From the NCBI GenBank assembly GCA_002104945.1, contig MCFH01000008.1, positions 1-64,000 of the forward strand: DNA of 64,000 bases. Direction: 5' to 3'. Both the position numbers and the translations under genes were made by a program. Each line of letters opens with the position of its first letter. Within the stretch, counting starts at the first letter, position 1. Positions 53,828 through 64,000 of this stretch are shown here, piece by piece. The DNA comes from Piromyces finnis (taxonomy: Eukaryota; Neocallimastigomycota; Neocallimastigomycetes; Neocallimastigales; Neocallimastigaceae). Below the pieces are notes generated by a model. It worked only from the letters and a program-made list of their open reading frames with translations, had not been told where the DNA came from and searched no databases.

Positions 53828-55494
53828 TTTTTTATATTTCTTTTTATGGTATTATTAATTATATACAAACTTTAATTAATATTATATTGTACAATATATT
53901 ATAATATATGTAGTAATAAGAAATTAATATATTAATAAACCATTTTAAATTATATAAAAATGCCCTTTTAGCGGGTTTTAGCGGGTAGTGCAATATAGGA
54001 TAGTACTTTTACATACCACTACTAAATATTATTACTATAAATATTAAATATTAAATATTATTATTATTGTCAATTTCATATATAATGGAAAGAAAAAAAA
54101 AGATAGTATCTTTTTATATTTTGATAATGATATGTTTTTTTTTTAATTGTCAACTCTATTTCATCAAAGTATTAATAATTTGAATCGTCTCAACTAATAC
54201 TAAAAGAATTATACAATGAAATACTTTTTCGTATTATACTTTTCATTAATACATATAAAATGTTTTCTTTTTTATTATTATTTAATCATTGTTATATACA
54301 ATATCAACTACTATAATACTATTCAAATATAAATTTTATTTTTTATTTTTATATAATCATTATATATACCATTATGCTATTATGTAATTTAAAAAATAGT
54401 TTTTATATAAAACAAGTGATAACTAGAAATATTGCAATTTTAATTATAATAGTAATACTTAATGATCATGAATATTAATAATTAATTGTTACAGCAATAT
54501 AAATGAAGAATTATTAAAGATTTTTAATAATTAACAATTATTTAAATTAAAAAAAAGTATTATTTATATTATTTATAGGGAAATGAGTGTGTTTCCATTG
54601 TTTTACTAGTTTTAATAATCGTTTTTTTTTTACTTTCCTTCTTGGTTCTGGTTGAATTCTTTCACTTCTTCCTTTATTCTTTTTTTTTAATTAATAAAAT
54701 TATTTTTTTTTAATTTAGTTTGTTTCATTTAAAATTATATAATTTAAAGTTTATAAATTGATAAATTAAAAATTAATTTATTACCATCAATTTAAGTTAA
54801 TTTTATTGGTTGGTTTTATTTATAATAATATTCAAAAATATAAACATTTAATATACGAGTGACAGGTAGAATTTTGAAAAGAGGAAAGAAATAACAAAAG
54901 AAAGAAAAGAAAAGGAGGGAAAAAATGGCTTTAAATAAACCAAAAACAAGAATAACAATTAATAGTTTATAATATATATAAAACATTTTTAATTTTAAAT
55001 ATAAAAAAAATAAATTAATAATGATTATTTAATATAAATAAAAAAAAAAGTTATCTTCAAATTTAATTATTAATTATTATTACTTGTATTGTTATTATGA
55101 TGATAAGGATTATGATTATTTATGATTATGATTATGTTTATTATTGTTATTGTTGTTATTATTGTTGTTCTTATTAATAGTATTATTATTATGATTATAA
55201 CTATTTTTTATTTTTCAAAATTACTATTAAACCATCAATTAGGATTAGAATGGGTCAAAATAGTTTTAAAATATTATAAATTTAGGTATATTTAAATAAT
55301 GTATACATTTTGTATTTTATGGATGATTTTTATTTTTTATCTGTACTTACAAGAGTAATATAAAGTGTCATTCCATAGTTTTAAAAAGTATAGATAATTA
55401 CTTTTTTTTTTTTAAATAAAGTATAATAAAATGACTAAATTTACTTTTCATTTATTTAAAAAAAAATATTTTGATCATTAATTAGTGATTAAAA
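53614..55494. other. AT-rich intergenic stretch, no gene seen
   Basis: Upstream flank of the PH gene, then poly-T (53793-53823) and simple sequence up to the old gene copy at 55495. A small direct repeat AGCGGGTTTTAGCGGGT lies at about 53971-53987. No gene is recognised. Confidence 0.5.
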
Positions 55495-56204
55495 TAAAAG
55501 TAATTGCCCAACCTATCTTGAGCAATATAAAATAATTTCAAATATGAATGGAGAATATGTCAAATTAACAAATGAACTTTTAGGTACTTCCAAAGTACCA
55601 GACAATATAATCGAATGTTTAGAAGAAATTGGAGTTTCATGGAAAGTAACACATCTTCATAAAAAGAAAAGAAAATATTCAACAGGTTCAGAACATATTC
55701 ATTAATTGAAAGAAAAAAAGAAAGCAGCATGTTACCTTATTAGAATAATACTAAAAGTTAATATAAAAAATCGTGATATTAATGATGATTATAATTATAG
55801 TTTTATGGATTTCCAAAATAATCAAAGAGTTATTTTCAATTTATATAAAATATTTAAAAATTCTTCGTTGAATAGTTGTGAAATAAAAAGAAATGATAAA
55901 AATGAGGGAATATGGAAGTATTCAAACAAATATATATATAAAGAAATCAAAGAAATTATTGAATCAAAGAATACCATTAGCAATTTATTCATTTATATAG
56001 GAGAAAGTGAAGAGGAAACATTGAAATATTTAAAATGTTTCATTAATTTTACAAACGAAGGAAAAATTATTCCAAACCAAAATAACGAATTTTGTAAAAT
56101 TTCATATTTATATAATGATGGTTCATTTGAAAAAGATGAAACAGATAAAATAGATTATTATTAATTTAATAAAACAAAAAAAAAATTAGTAACAATTCCA
56201 AATA
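55495..56204 (+). pseudogene. Old, internally deleted copy of the GHKL ATPase-NOV gene
   Basis: Positions 55495-55700 follow the intact gene at about 61110-61310 and then jump to the equivalent of about 61892-62395, a deletion of roughly 590 bases joined inside TTCAACAGGTTC...TTCATTAATTG. It carries many substitutions, a frame change at the join and an in-frame stop at the end (TATTATTAA in place of TATTATTTT). The open stretch at 55706-56164 is only the second half of it. Without ATPase or nuclease parts it cannot act as the parent does. Its higher divergence shows that it is older than the inverted copy at 58008-59173. Confidence 0.93.
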
Positions 56205-56679
56205 TACTGATTATTGAAATCAATAATCAGGTACATGCTGAATGATAAAGTTAGTAAAACTAACTAGTTTAATTTTTCTAAATTATTGTCAATGATAAAT
56301 AAATAATCAAAGAATTCTTATTAATCATTATAATAATGATAGAAATGATAGAAGTATTAGTACTAAAAGAAATAATAAAGATAATAATTTTAATTCTTTT
56401 TAAAACTCGTATAATTATAATTTAGTGAATAATAATTACAATAATCAGTGAATATAATATAGGATTAAAACAATAAATATAATAAATAAAATGTTAGTTA
56501 TCAAGTTCAACTACCCAACTTTCTTTGTAGATGACTTCAATATGTCAGTTATTGTATCTGTGAATTTAAAAGGTCCAACGTTCCATTGTCCTCAATACAT
56601 CAAAAATTTTTCAAACGAAAAACACCTGACATACAAAAATATTAAGCCTCTCTTGGATTGTGCTGACATGGAAAATTCA
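56205..56679. other. Degenerate sequence between the old gene copy and LINE remnants
   Basis: AT-rich Asn-coding-like sequence. The open stretch from 56491 includes FFVDDFNMS, which resembles the GDFNMS of the LINE endonuclease at the left edge, and may be LINE debris; I cannot prove this. Confidence 0.35.
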
Positions 56680-57022
56680 ATAGTTCTAATAATTCGATGA
56701 ATATTAATGTGTATGGTTATTCTAGTGTGTACAATTAAATATTTAAATTCCTTCTTGTGTGTGTGTGTGGGGTGGAAAGTTTTAACAATATCAATTCCAA
56801 TTCAAGGGAATGGAAAGAACTTTGCAGGTGTCAGATTTAATCAGGCACTTACGAAGGAAGACCATTTGTTGACGGTGACACCGGAACGTCTAACCAAAAT
56901 CATGCCTTTTGTTTATTGACCAGCAATAGTCAATGTTCAAAAGATTTGAAGTAACATCCGAGAGCGTCAATGCTGAAGAAGCAATGAGATAGATCAGGAG
57001 GGCCAGCGAAACTAATACCAAA
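56680..57022 (+). mobile_element. Degenerate LINE 3' coding fragment
   Basis: With frame shifts the plus strand reads SSNNSMNINVYGYSSV, IFKFLL, REWKEL, LTKIMPF, then QARRAS, matching the end of the reverse transcriptase ORF at 3009-5879 in order. A GT repeat (56759-56770) interrupts it. It is the third copy of this family in the window and the only one on the plus strand. Confidence 0.85.
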
Positions 57023-57177
57023 ATTTATGTAATATAACCAAAAAGGTTAAGAGTAAATTCAGATTCAATCTTTATAAAGCAAATATTGTCTCTATCGGTA
57101 AACACTTTATTGACAAAAGTTAAAGAAAAGGTTGGAAAGGCCTTAAAAAACATTGTACTCGATTCCAAAGGTTTCTT

Positions 57178-57606
57178 GCTATACCTATCTTGGAATTCTA
57201 TTTGATGAAGATCTTTCTCTGACACCTATTCTATCTAACAGATACAAAAAATTTCAAAGAAATTTTATTCTCTTTTGAGAACTTTCTTACCAAAAATTGT
57301 GTTCCTATTGGTTTAAAAAATGTAATCATTCATTCCTATATTCTAAGTAAAGTCTCATATTATGATCCATTACTTGGTTCTAACAAAAATAGAACTCGCA
57401 GAGTCCAATCTCTTATCAATACTGCTGTTTTATGGAGTGGCAATAGCTTTCTCAATAAAAGTCTTAATAACAATGACTTTGTTTTTGAACGAAATTCATT
57501 TATTAGTCTGTATGCTCTTACAATAGATTTGAGGAATCCAACCTTTTTAGGTATTTGTACTGCGCAACAAGTGAAATGCTTTGTAAAATGGAGAAAATCA
57601 AACTGT
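57178..57606 (+). mobile_element. Degenerate LINE reverse transcriptase thumb fragment, a more distant relative
   Basis: The plus strand reads YTYLGILFDEDLSLTPI, then after a frame shift VSYYDPLLGSNKNRTRR, SFISLYALTIDLRNP and QVKCFVKWRKSNCI, which parallel YTYLGVPFDKNLSLKPV, VSYFAPLLGSNKAKSR and RCFNKWKNSNCI in the LINE at 3009-5879. Similarity is at protein level only, so it is a different subfamily. It ends abruptly at a TAA near 57609. Confidence 0.8.
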
Positions 57607-58007
57607 ATATAATTTTTATATTTTTATTTTATTTCATTATCTTTATTTATATATATTATTTTTTTATTTATTATTTATTTATTCTCATAATAACAAAGCA
57701 AAAAAAGGGAAATGGAAAAAAAAAAATTTAAATTCCAAAATAATTTGTATTTTAAAAAATTATAAATTATTATTGTATCCCATTTCTTTGTTCTTCGGTT
57801 ATTTTTTTAAAAAGATTTAAGAAATTTACAATATTTATAAAAAAAATAAATAAAATATTATTAAACCCAAATTATTTTGTTAATAAATCCAAGTGTAAAG
57901 TAAAATTATTTTGATAGAGAAAATCAATAGGGTACAGACATCTACAACAAGATCAAATTTTCTTCACTATTATTTTATATTCAAATATTTTATTGACTAT
58001 GATTAAC
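57607..58007. other. AT-rich stretch left of the inverted copy
   Basis: Poly-A and poly-T sequence between LINE debris and the left end of the inverted repeat. No gene is seen. Confidence 0.5.
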
Positions 58008-59173
58008 AGACTATACTTTTCAATAAATTCTTTCTCTTCACTATATGGAATGTAATGAAGTACTTTTAAAATATTTTCCGACCATTCTCTACATCTATTT
58101 TGGATTTTAGAAATCGCATAATCTTGACTGTGTTCAGAACCTGTTGAATATTTTATTAACTTTTTATGAAGATGTATTACTTTCCATGAAACTCCAATTT
58201 CTTCTAAACATTCGATTATATTGTCTGGCACTTTGAAAGTACCTGAAAGTTCATTTGTTAATTTGACATATTCTCCATTCATATTGGGAATTATTTTATA
58301 TTGCTCAAGATAGGTTGGACAATTACTTTTAATATATGAAAGAAAATCGTCAATCCATTCCCATTCATTTTGGATATTACAATTTATTTTAAGAGAAGTC
58401 ATGTTTTTAAAACTCTCAACTCGTTTAACACTTTCTTCTATATCAACATATGATATTCTTTCATCCCCAAGCCAAATATATTTATTAAAATTAATAGATT
58501 CTTCATAAGTTGGGACAACATTATTATATATTTTTGATATATAACCATAAGCTTCTTTTCTGTTGGAATAAATATTGTTTGTTATAGGGAAATATACATT
58601 TGTTAATTCAATATATCTAATTCCATTCCATACAACTGGATATTTAATTAAAATATCTCTCATTGGTTTGATAAAGTTATCAGAATACCATTTTCGATTG
58701 AAAAATCTTGTAACAGATGGAATTGACTGAAGTCCCCTTGCTAATTAATAGCGATTTTTTATACCACTATCACATATATATTTTAATAATTTTTCATACA
58801 TATCTTGAACCCTTTCAAGAATCATCTTATTAACTCCTGGATCGGATATTTTACCAGTTTTATCATCGGTTTCACTACCGTCAAGAAGTAAAGCTTGTCT
58901 TTCAGCATCTGGTTCAAAATCTGGACTATTAATAATACATGGAAGTATATGGCTTTCCGATCCAACTAATGGAAGTGAACAAAATAAACAAGGTGAAGAT
59001 TCATCAACAACAATATTGTTATTTTCATCTAATTCAATGGCACAATTAATTCTAAGATTTCTTGATTTCTTGAATTTCTTGGTTAATAATTCATTGTGTT
59101 CATCTACATTATTATAAATAAATGTTTTTTTACCAGACTGGTTGTTGTCATTGACTTCAAAGATTGATTTATA
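58008..59173 (-). pseudogene. Recent inverted copy of the middle of the GHKL ATPase-NOV gene
   Basis: The reverse complement of this stretch matches 60266-61431 over the same length, 1166 bases, with no gap. The only difference I found is at 58746, where TTA has become TAA, a stop codon. The copy starts after the ATPase core and lacks the C-terminal nuclease-like domain, so it is not a working gene. The open stretch at 57953-58663 starts at an internal Met and runs a few codons into flanking sequence. The near-identity means a very recent duplication, repair by gene conversion between the arms, or an assembly error. Confidence 0.95.
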
Positions 59174-59186
59174 AATAAAAAAAAAA

Positions 59187-59258
59187 GTTTTCTTTAAAAT
59201 ATGTCCGTAAAAAATTAAAATATACTTAAAATATAGTAATTAAACTTTTAAAGAAAAC
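59187..59258. repeat. 72-bp element with 13-bp terminal inverted repeats, followed by a partial second copy
   Basis: GTTTTCTTTAAAA at 59187-59199 is the exact reverse complement of TTTTAAAGAAAAC at 59246-59258. A second copy, lacking the left terminus and about 8 internal bases, lies at 59290-59345. It resembles a miniature inverted-repeat element, sitting about 220-370 bases upstream of the ATG at 59564. Confidence 0.7.
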
Positions 59259-59563
59259 TTTTTTTTTTAATTAATTATAATTAAATTTTAAAATATGTCC
59301 ATTAAAATATACTTAAAATATAGTAATTAAACTTTTAAAGAAAACGTACATCTAATCATTATCATTTATCATTCAATTCAATTGGCAATATCATTTTAAC
59401 TTAATAAAAATTAAAAGTAATATACATAGAATGAACATAAAATGAAAATTTTAGTTTTAGTATAAATAGCAATGAATTTTTATTTATTTTTTTTATTTTT
59501 ATTTTTTAGATAAATAAAAAATATTTAAAAGATAATTTATATTTACTTATTTACTTATTCAAT

Positions 59564-62500
59564 ATGAATTCTTCAAGTAATCCATTTGATTCTGAAAGGA
59601 AAAAAATATTTGGAAAGATCTACTTAGCAAATGTAAGAAATAGATTAAGAGAATTGAAGAATCCAAATGATATTGATTGTCAACGTTCTTGTTGGGAATT
59701 GGTTCAAAATGCTAAAGATAGTATTGCAGGTACTGACCGAAAATCTGTAGATATTAAAATCCATGTTGATGAAAATACTTTTATTTTCAAGCATAACGGA
59801 TCTCCATTCGTTATAAGCACTCTCACAGCTTTAATCTATAAATATAGTGAAGGAAAAACAAATGATGGAGAAAGTACTGGTCGTTTCGGAACAGGTTTTC
59901 TTACCACTCATTGTTTATCTTTTAATGTTAAGATTACTAGTGATATTATCACGGATGGAAAGGTGAAAGGATTTGAGGTAACAATGTTTAGAGATGGCGA
60001 AGATGACGAACTTTTAGAAGGATTACAACGAACTGAAGATAGTTACAAAGAATATGAAAGTTGTAATGGATGGACTAGTTATGAATTCAAAATGACCACC
60101 AAGAGAAATAAAGAAGCCTGTAGATTAGCTATTGAAAATTTCAAAGATAATATTGCTAAGGTGATGTTATTCTGTCCAGAAATCAATAGTATTGAACTTG
60201 ATGATAATGGAAAAGTACTTTCTATTAATCGTTTAGATACTATTTACAATAGAAATTATTCATGCTATAAATCAATCTTTGAAGTCAATGACAACAACCA
60301 GTCTGGTAAAAAAACATTTATTTATAATAATGTAGATGAACACAATGAATTATTAACCAAGAAATTCAAGAAATCAAGAAATCTTAGAATTAATTGTGCC
60401 ATTGAATTAGATGAAAATAACAATATTGTTGTTGATGAATCTTCACCTTGTTTATTTTGTTCACTTCCATTAGTTGGATCGGAAAGCCATATACTTCCAT
60501 GTATTATTAATAGTCCAGATTTTGAACCAGATGCTGAAAGACAAGCTTTACTTCTTGACGGTAGTGAAACCGATGATAAAACTGGTAAAATATCCGATCC
60601 AGGAGTTAATAAGATGATTCTTGAAAGGGTTCAAGATATGTATGAAAAATTATTAAAATATATATGTGATAGTGGTATAAAAAATCGCTATTTATTAGCA
60701 AGGGGACTTCAGTCAATTCCATCTGTTACAAGATTTTTCAATCGAAAATGGTATTCTGATAACTTTATCAAACCAATGAGAGATATTTTAATTAAATATC
60801 CAGTTGTATGGAATGGAATTAGATATATTGAATTAACAAATGTATATTTCCCTATAACAAACAATATTTATTCCAACAGAAAAGAAGCTTATGGTTATAT
60901 ATCAAAAATATATAATAATGTTGTCCCAACTTATGAAGAATCTATTAATTTTAATAAATATATTTGGCTTGGGGATGAAAGAATATCATATGTTGATATA
61001 GAAGAAAGTGTTAAACGAGTTGAGAGTTTTAAAAACATGACTTCTCTTAAAATAAATTGTAATATCCAAAATGAATGGGAATGGATTGACGATTTTCTTT
61101 CATATATTAAAAGTAATTGTCCAACCTATCTTGAGCAATATAAAATAATTCCCAATATGAATGGAGAATATGTCAAATTAACAAATGAACTTTCAGGTAC
61201 TTTCAAAGTGCCAGACAATATAATCGAATGTTTAGAAGAAATTGGAGTTTCATGGAAAGTAATACATCTTCATAAAAAGTTAATAAAATATTCAACAGGT
61301 TCTGAACACAGTCAAGATTATGCGATTTCTAAAATCCAAAATAGATGTAGAGAATGGTCGGAAAATATTTTAAAAGTACTTCATTACATTCCATATAGTG
61401 AAGAGAAAGAATTTATTGAAAAGTATAGTCTAATATTTGACATTTGTTCAGTTATTTTTAAAAATGATATGAAAACAAAAAAAGATGGTACAGGATTTCC
61501 TAAATATTTATATGAAGGAATTGATAATATAGTATTTAAGAAGATTTGTACTGAAATTAAGAAAAATAGCAAAGTTGGAGGAATTTATACAATTGAATTT
61601 ATTAATAAAGTTTTAGGTTGTTTATCAATATATTATTCAAGTTATACAGAGTATGAAATCATTCCAAATCAAAATAATAAATTTTGTAAATATTATGATT
61701 TATCTAAAGATAATAATATTCCAGATTTGTTTAAAGAATGTTTAGTGAAATGTCTAGATAAAGATATAAAAAATAACTTAATGCATAAAGATATTACACC
61801 TATAAAACCATTTTATGAAAAGAATATATATAATTATGAGTATACCTTGAAAGAATTTTTTGAAAAGCCAGAAAAAGGATATGATAGGTATTCATTAATT
61901 GAAAGAAAAAAGAAAGCAGCATGTTACCTTATTAGAATAATACCAAAAGTTAATGTAAATAATCGTGATATTAATGATGATTATAATTATAATTTTATGG
62001 ATTTCCAAAATAATCAAAGAGTTCTTTTCAATTTATATAAAAAAATATTTAAAAATTTTTCGTTGAATAGTTGTGAAATAGAAAGAAATGATAAAAATGA
62101 GGGAATATGGAAGTATTCAAATAAATATATATATAAAGAAATCAAAGAAATTATTGAATCAAAGAATACCATTAGTAAATTATCCACTTATATAGGAGAA
62201 AGTGAAAAGGAAACATTGAAATATTTAAAATGTTTCATTAATTTTACAAACGAAGGAAAAATTATTCCAAACCAAAATAATGAATTTTGTAAAATTTCAG
62301 ATTTATGTAATGATGGTTCATTTGAAAAAGATGAAACAGATAAAACAGATTATTATTTTAATAAAACAAAAAAAAAATTAGTAACAATTCCAAATAAATT
62401 AAAAGAAATTTCTAAATTATTAGGTTATGATGTTAAAGAGAATCTTATTCATGGAGAATTTGAAAGACTATGTTTAAGAGATATTTCATATCAAGAAATT

Positions 62501-63448
62501 TGCACTAAAATTGATAACATGATGAAAGAAGAATATGTTCCCGAAAATTATTTTAATCAAAATTTTAAAAATGCTTGTAGATATCTAATTGAAGATTATT
62601 TCGATACTATTGATGAAAAATGTATTGAACAATACTTCCCAAATACATATAAAAACAAGGATAATATTGTATTAAGTGTTCTTTTTAATAAAGAAACAAG
62701 AAAACAATTAACAAACTTAAAATCACAATATAGTGAAGAAGAACTTAAAAAATTAAATAGTCCTGAAAAAGCTGAAATTGTAAAAATAGTATTAGAAAAT
62801 GAAATTACAATAGAACAAATAAATAAGACAATGTCAGAATCAAAAAGTAGTTTATTCTCTAATTCATCTACTTTTACATTTAGTAATACTAATGGAAATG
62901 GTTCCTATTTAATAAATAGTACTTTTGAAAGATGTGTAAATATCAAATTTAGTTCAAGCATTATAAATGACAAAGAATTGAATTCATTTTATACGGATAC
63001 TTTTAAAAATGTTATGAAATATGGTGATGATTTTGATTTTGGAAATCCAATTAATAAAAGAACAGGAAATTGTGGTGAAGCTTACATTTATGAATTACTT
63101 CTTAATTCAAATAAATTCAAAAAAGTAGAATGGAAGATGCTTTCTAAAAGTGTATATAGTGAAGTTTTAGAATATAGAGGAAAACGTTATAATATTGTCA
63201 ATGATGGATCACATTATGATATTTATGTTGAAACTTTTGATGGCAAGAAAATATATATTGAAGTTAAATCAACAACAGGCAGTTTTGGAAATAAAATTCC
63301 ATTCTATATTAGTAAATATCAAATAGATATGATGAGAGAAACACGATCACCAGATCAATATATATTAGCCCTTGTATTTGATGTTATGGGAAGAGAACCA
63401 AAACATTTCTTTATGAAATTAATTGATGATTTAATTGAAAATCATTAA
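59564..63448 (+). CDS. GHKL-type ATPase fused to NO VEIN C-terminal (DUF3883), PD-(D/E)XK-like domain
   Basis: An intact, intronless 1294-residue protein. The N-terminus holds a sacsin/Hsp90-type GHKL ATP site: ELVQNAKDS (Glu45, Asn49, Asp52), KHNGSPF (residues 76-82) in place of the usual DNGxG, and STGRFGTGF (about 104-112). The middle, about 250-1100, is helical with three copies of an IIPNxN motif (near 526, 697 and 898), as in sacsin/NOV-like proteins. A low-complexity Ser stretch (about 1090-1115) leads to the C-terminal domain: NCGEAYIYELL, HYDIYV (Asp1219) and IYIEVKSTTG (Glu1233, Lys1235), a D...ExK set as in restriction-like PD-(D/E)XK folds. In bacteria such ATPase-DUF3883 proteins often lie near defence genes. 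Role here unknown; an ATP-controlled nucleic-acid or antiviral/transposon function is inference. Chaperone-like function is the alternative. Confidence 0.85.
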   Translation: MNSSSNPFDSERKKIFGKIYLANVRNRLRELKNPNDIDCQRSCWELVQNAKDSIAGTDRKSVDIKIHVDENTFIFKHNGSPFVISTLTALIYKYSEGKTNDGESTGRFGTGFLTTHCLSFNVKITSDIITDGKVKGFEVTMFRDGEDDELLEGLQRTEDSYKEYESCNGWTSYEFKMTTKRNKEACRLAIENFKDNIAKVMLFCPEINSIELDDNGKVLSINRLDTIYNRNYSCYKSIFEVNDNNQSGKKTFIYNNVDEHNELLTKKFKKSRNLRINCAIELDENNNIVVDESSPCLFCSLPLVGSESHILPCIINSPDFEPDAERQALLLDGSETDDKTGKISDPGVNKMILERVQDMYEKLLKYICDSGIKNRYLLARGLQSIPSVTRFFNRKWYSDNFIKPMRDILIKYPVVWNGIRYIELTNVYFPITNNIYSNRKEAYGYISKIYNNVVPTYEESINFNKYIWLGDERISYVDIEESVKRVESFKNMTSLKINCNIQNEWEWIDDFLSYIKSNCPTYLEQYKIIPNMNGEYVKLTNELSGTFKVPDNIIECLEEIGVSWKVIHLHKKLIKYSTGSEHSQDYAISKIQNRCREWSENILKVLHYIPYSEEKEFIEKYSLIFDICSVIFKNDMKTKKDGTGFPKYLYEGIDNIVFKKICTEIKKNSKVGGIYTIEFINKVLGCLSIYYSSYTEYEIIPNQNNKFCKYYDLSKDNNIPDLFKECLVKCLDKDIKNNLMHKDITPIKPFYEKNIYNYEYTLKEFFEKPEKGYDRYSLIERKKKAACYLIRIIPKVNVNNRDINDDYNYNFMDFQNNQRVLFNLYKKIFKNFSLNSCEIERNDKNEGIWKYSNKYIYKEIKEIIESKNTISKLSTYIGESEKETLKYLKCFINFTNEGKIIPNQNNEFCKISDLCNDGSFEKDETDKTDYYFNKTKKKLVTIPNKLKEISKLLGYDVKENLIHGEFERLCLRDISYQEICTKIDNMMKEEYVPENYFNQNFKNACRYLIEDYFDTIDEKCIEQYFPNTYKNKDNIVLSVLFNKETRKQLTNLKSQYSEEELKKLNSPEKAEIVKIVLENEITIEQINKTMSESKSSLFSNSSTFTFSNTNGNGSYLINSTFERCVNIKFSSSIINDKELNSFYTDTFKNVMKYGDDFDFGNPINKRTGNCGEAYIYELLLNSNKFKKVEWKMLSKSVYSEVLEYRGKRYNIVNDGSHYDIYVETFDGKKIYIEVKSTTGSFGNKIPFYISKYQIDMMRETRSPDQYILALVFDVMGREPKHFFMKLIDDLIENH

Positions 63449-63953
63449 AGTGGTGTCATACATAATAATATAAAGTGTAATCATTTTTATTTTTTAAAAA
63501 AATATTATACAAAATATTATAAATGATATTTTCTATTTTAGTTTATTATATAGTTAATACTATGAAATGATTAAATATATATATATAATTACATTAAATA
63601 TAATTATTACTATAAAACCATCCTTTTAAATAAAATAAAGTAAAGTAAGATAAAATAAAAATTGAATATCTGTTAAATAAATAAATAAATAAATATTCTT
63701 TATTTTTAATAATTCTAACAATAACATTTTTTTATGATAGTGTTAATCATAGTCAGTAATATACTTGAATATAAAATAATAGTGAAGATTCAATTAATAA
63801 TTGAAATTATTTAAGGTATATTATAAATTTTATTTATTTTATTATATTATGTTGGAAATCTTTATAAAAATAATGCTCTAAAACACAATAATTACAATAA
63901 AATGAAATATATCTTTGAATACTATATTTTATTTTACAATATTTTTATTTTAA

Positions 63954-63991
<38 letters not shown>

Positions 63992-64000
63992 TATTATTAT
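63449..64000. other. 3' flank of the GHKL gene, no further gene seen
   Basis: AT-rich sequence with an AAAT repeat (63676-63691) and a TTA array at the window end. No gene is recognised. Confidence 0.5.

Larger units (their letters stand above)
58008..61431. repeat. 1166-bp inverted repeat with 1092-bp spacer
   Basis: Left arm 58008-59173, right arm 60266-61431. The spacer (59174-60265) contains the short TIR element, the promoter region and the first 234 codons of the intact gene. Any plus-strand transcript that enters from the left would contain both arms and could fold into a 1.1-kb double-stranded hairpin. Confidence 0.93.

Noticed and set aside
57953-58663. 236-residue minus-strand open stretch as an independent gene
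   Set aside because: It is an internal piece of the inverted copy of the GHKL-NOV gene with a few codons of unrelated flank; it starts at an internal Met after a nonsense codon.

Overview
The window comes from a very AT-rich fungal nuclear genome, most likely an anaerobic gut fungus (Neocallimastigomycota). The signs are extreme A+T with endless A, T, TAA and AAAT tracts, Asn/Ser-rich proteins, short AT-rich introns with GTAA/GTAT donors and TAG acceptors, secreted proteins built from LRRs, LysM and CBM18 chitin-binding modules, an Ecl1-type fungal zinc protein and a Ppz-type phosphatase. The phylum is an inference; no rRNA or other marker gene is present.

Layout. 1-5.9 kb: wrecked LINE retrotransposons on the minus strand, with tandem pieces of the same family. 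7-12.1 kb: an Ecl1-like zinc protein and a 1075-residue coiled-coil protein with an AAxxG (CC1-box-like) motif. 14.2-15.6 kb (plus strand): a protein ending in about 28 NxGxx pentapeptides. 17-18.4 kb: a secreted LysM-CBM18-phospholipase A2-like protein. 19.9-24.7 kb: an eight-exon C2-domain protein. 25.7-26.1 kb: a dead LINE 3' end. 27-29.5 kb: a seven-exon secreted LRR plus 4xCBM18 protein. 31.1-34.6 kb: Ppz-type phosphatase. 40-43.4 kb: long-chain acyl-CoA synthetase. 46.2-48.9 kb: glutathione synthetase. 50.8-53.6 kb: PH-domain protein. For the seven genes with introns I joined exons by hand using GT/AG sites and phase; every model closes to a multiple of three. Only the phosphatase has one doubtful junction.

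55.5-63.4 kb is the most unusual part. An intact, intronless 1294-residue gene fuses an N-terminal GHKL-type ATPase to a C-terminal NO VEIN/DUF3883-like domain with a PD-(D/E)XK-type D...ExK motif. Beside it lie an old, internally deleted copy of the same gene, degenerate LINE pieces, and a 1166-bp inverted copy that appears identical to the gene's middle except for one base, and that base creates a stop codon. The gene's promoter and ATPase-coding start sit in the spacer of this inverted repeat. This looks like a recently rearranged, duplication-prone locus, possibly a defence-type gene and a possible source of self-complementary RNA.

The housekeeping genes (phosphatase, acyl-CoA synthetase, glutathione synthetase) show no operon-like logic. 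Ten of the twelve genes outside the transposons lie on the minus strand.
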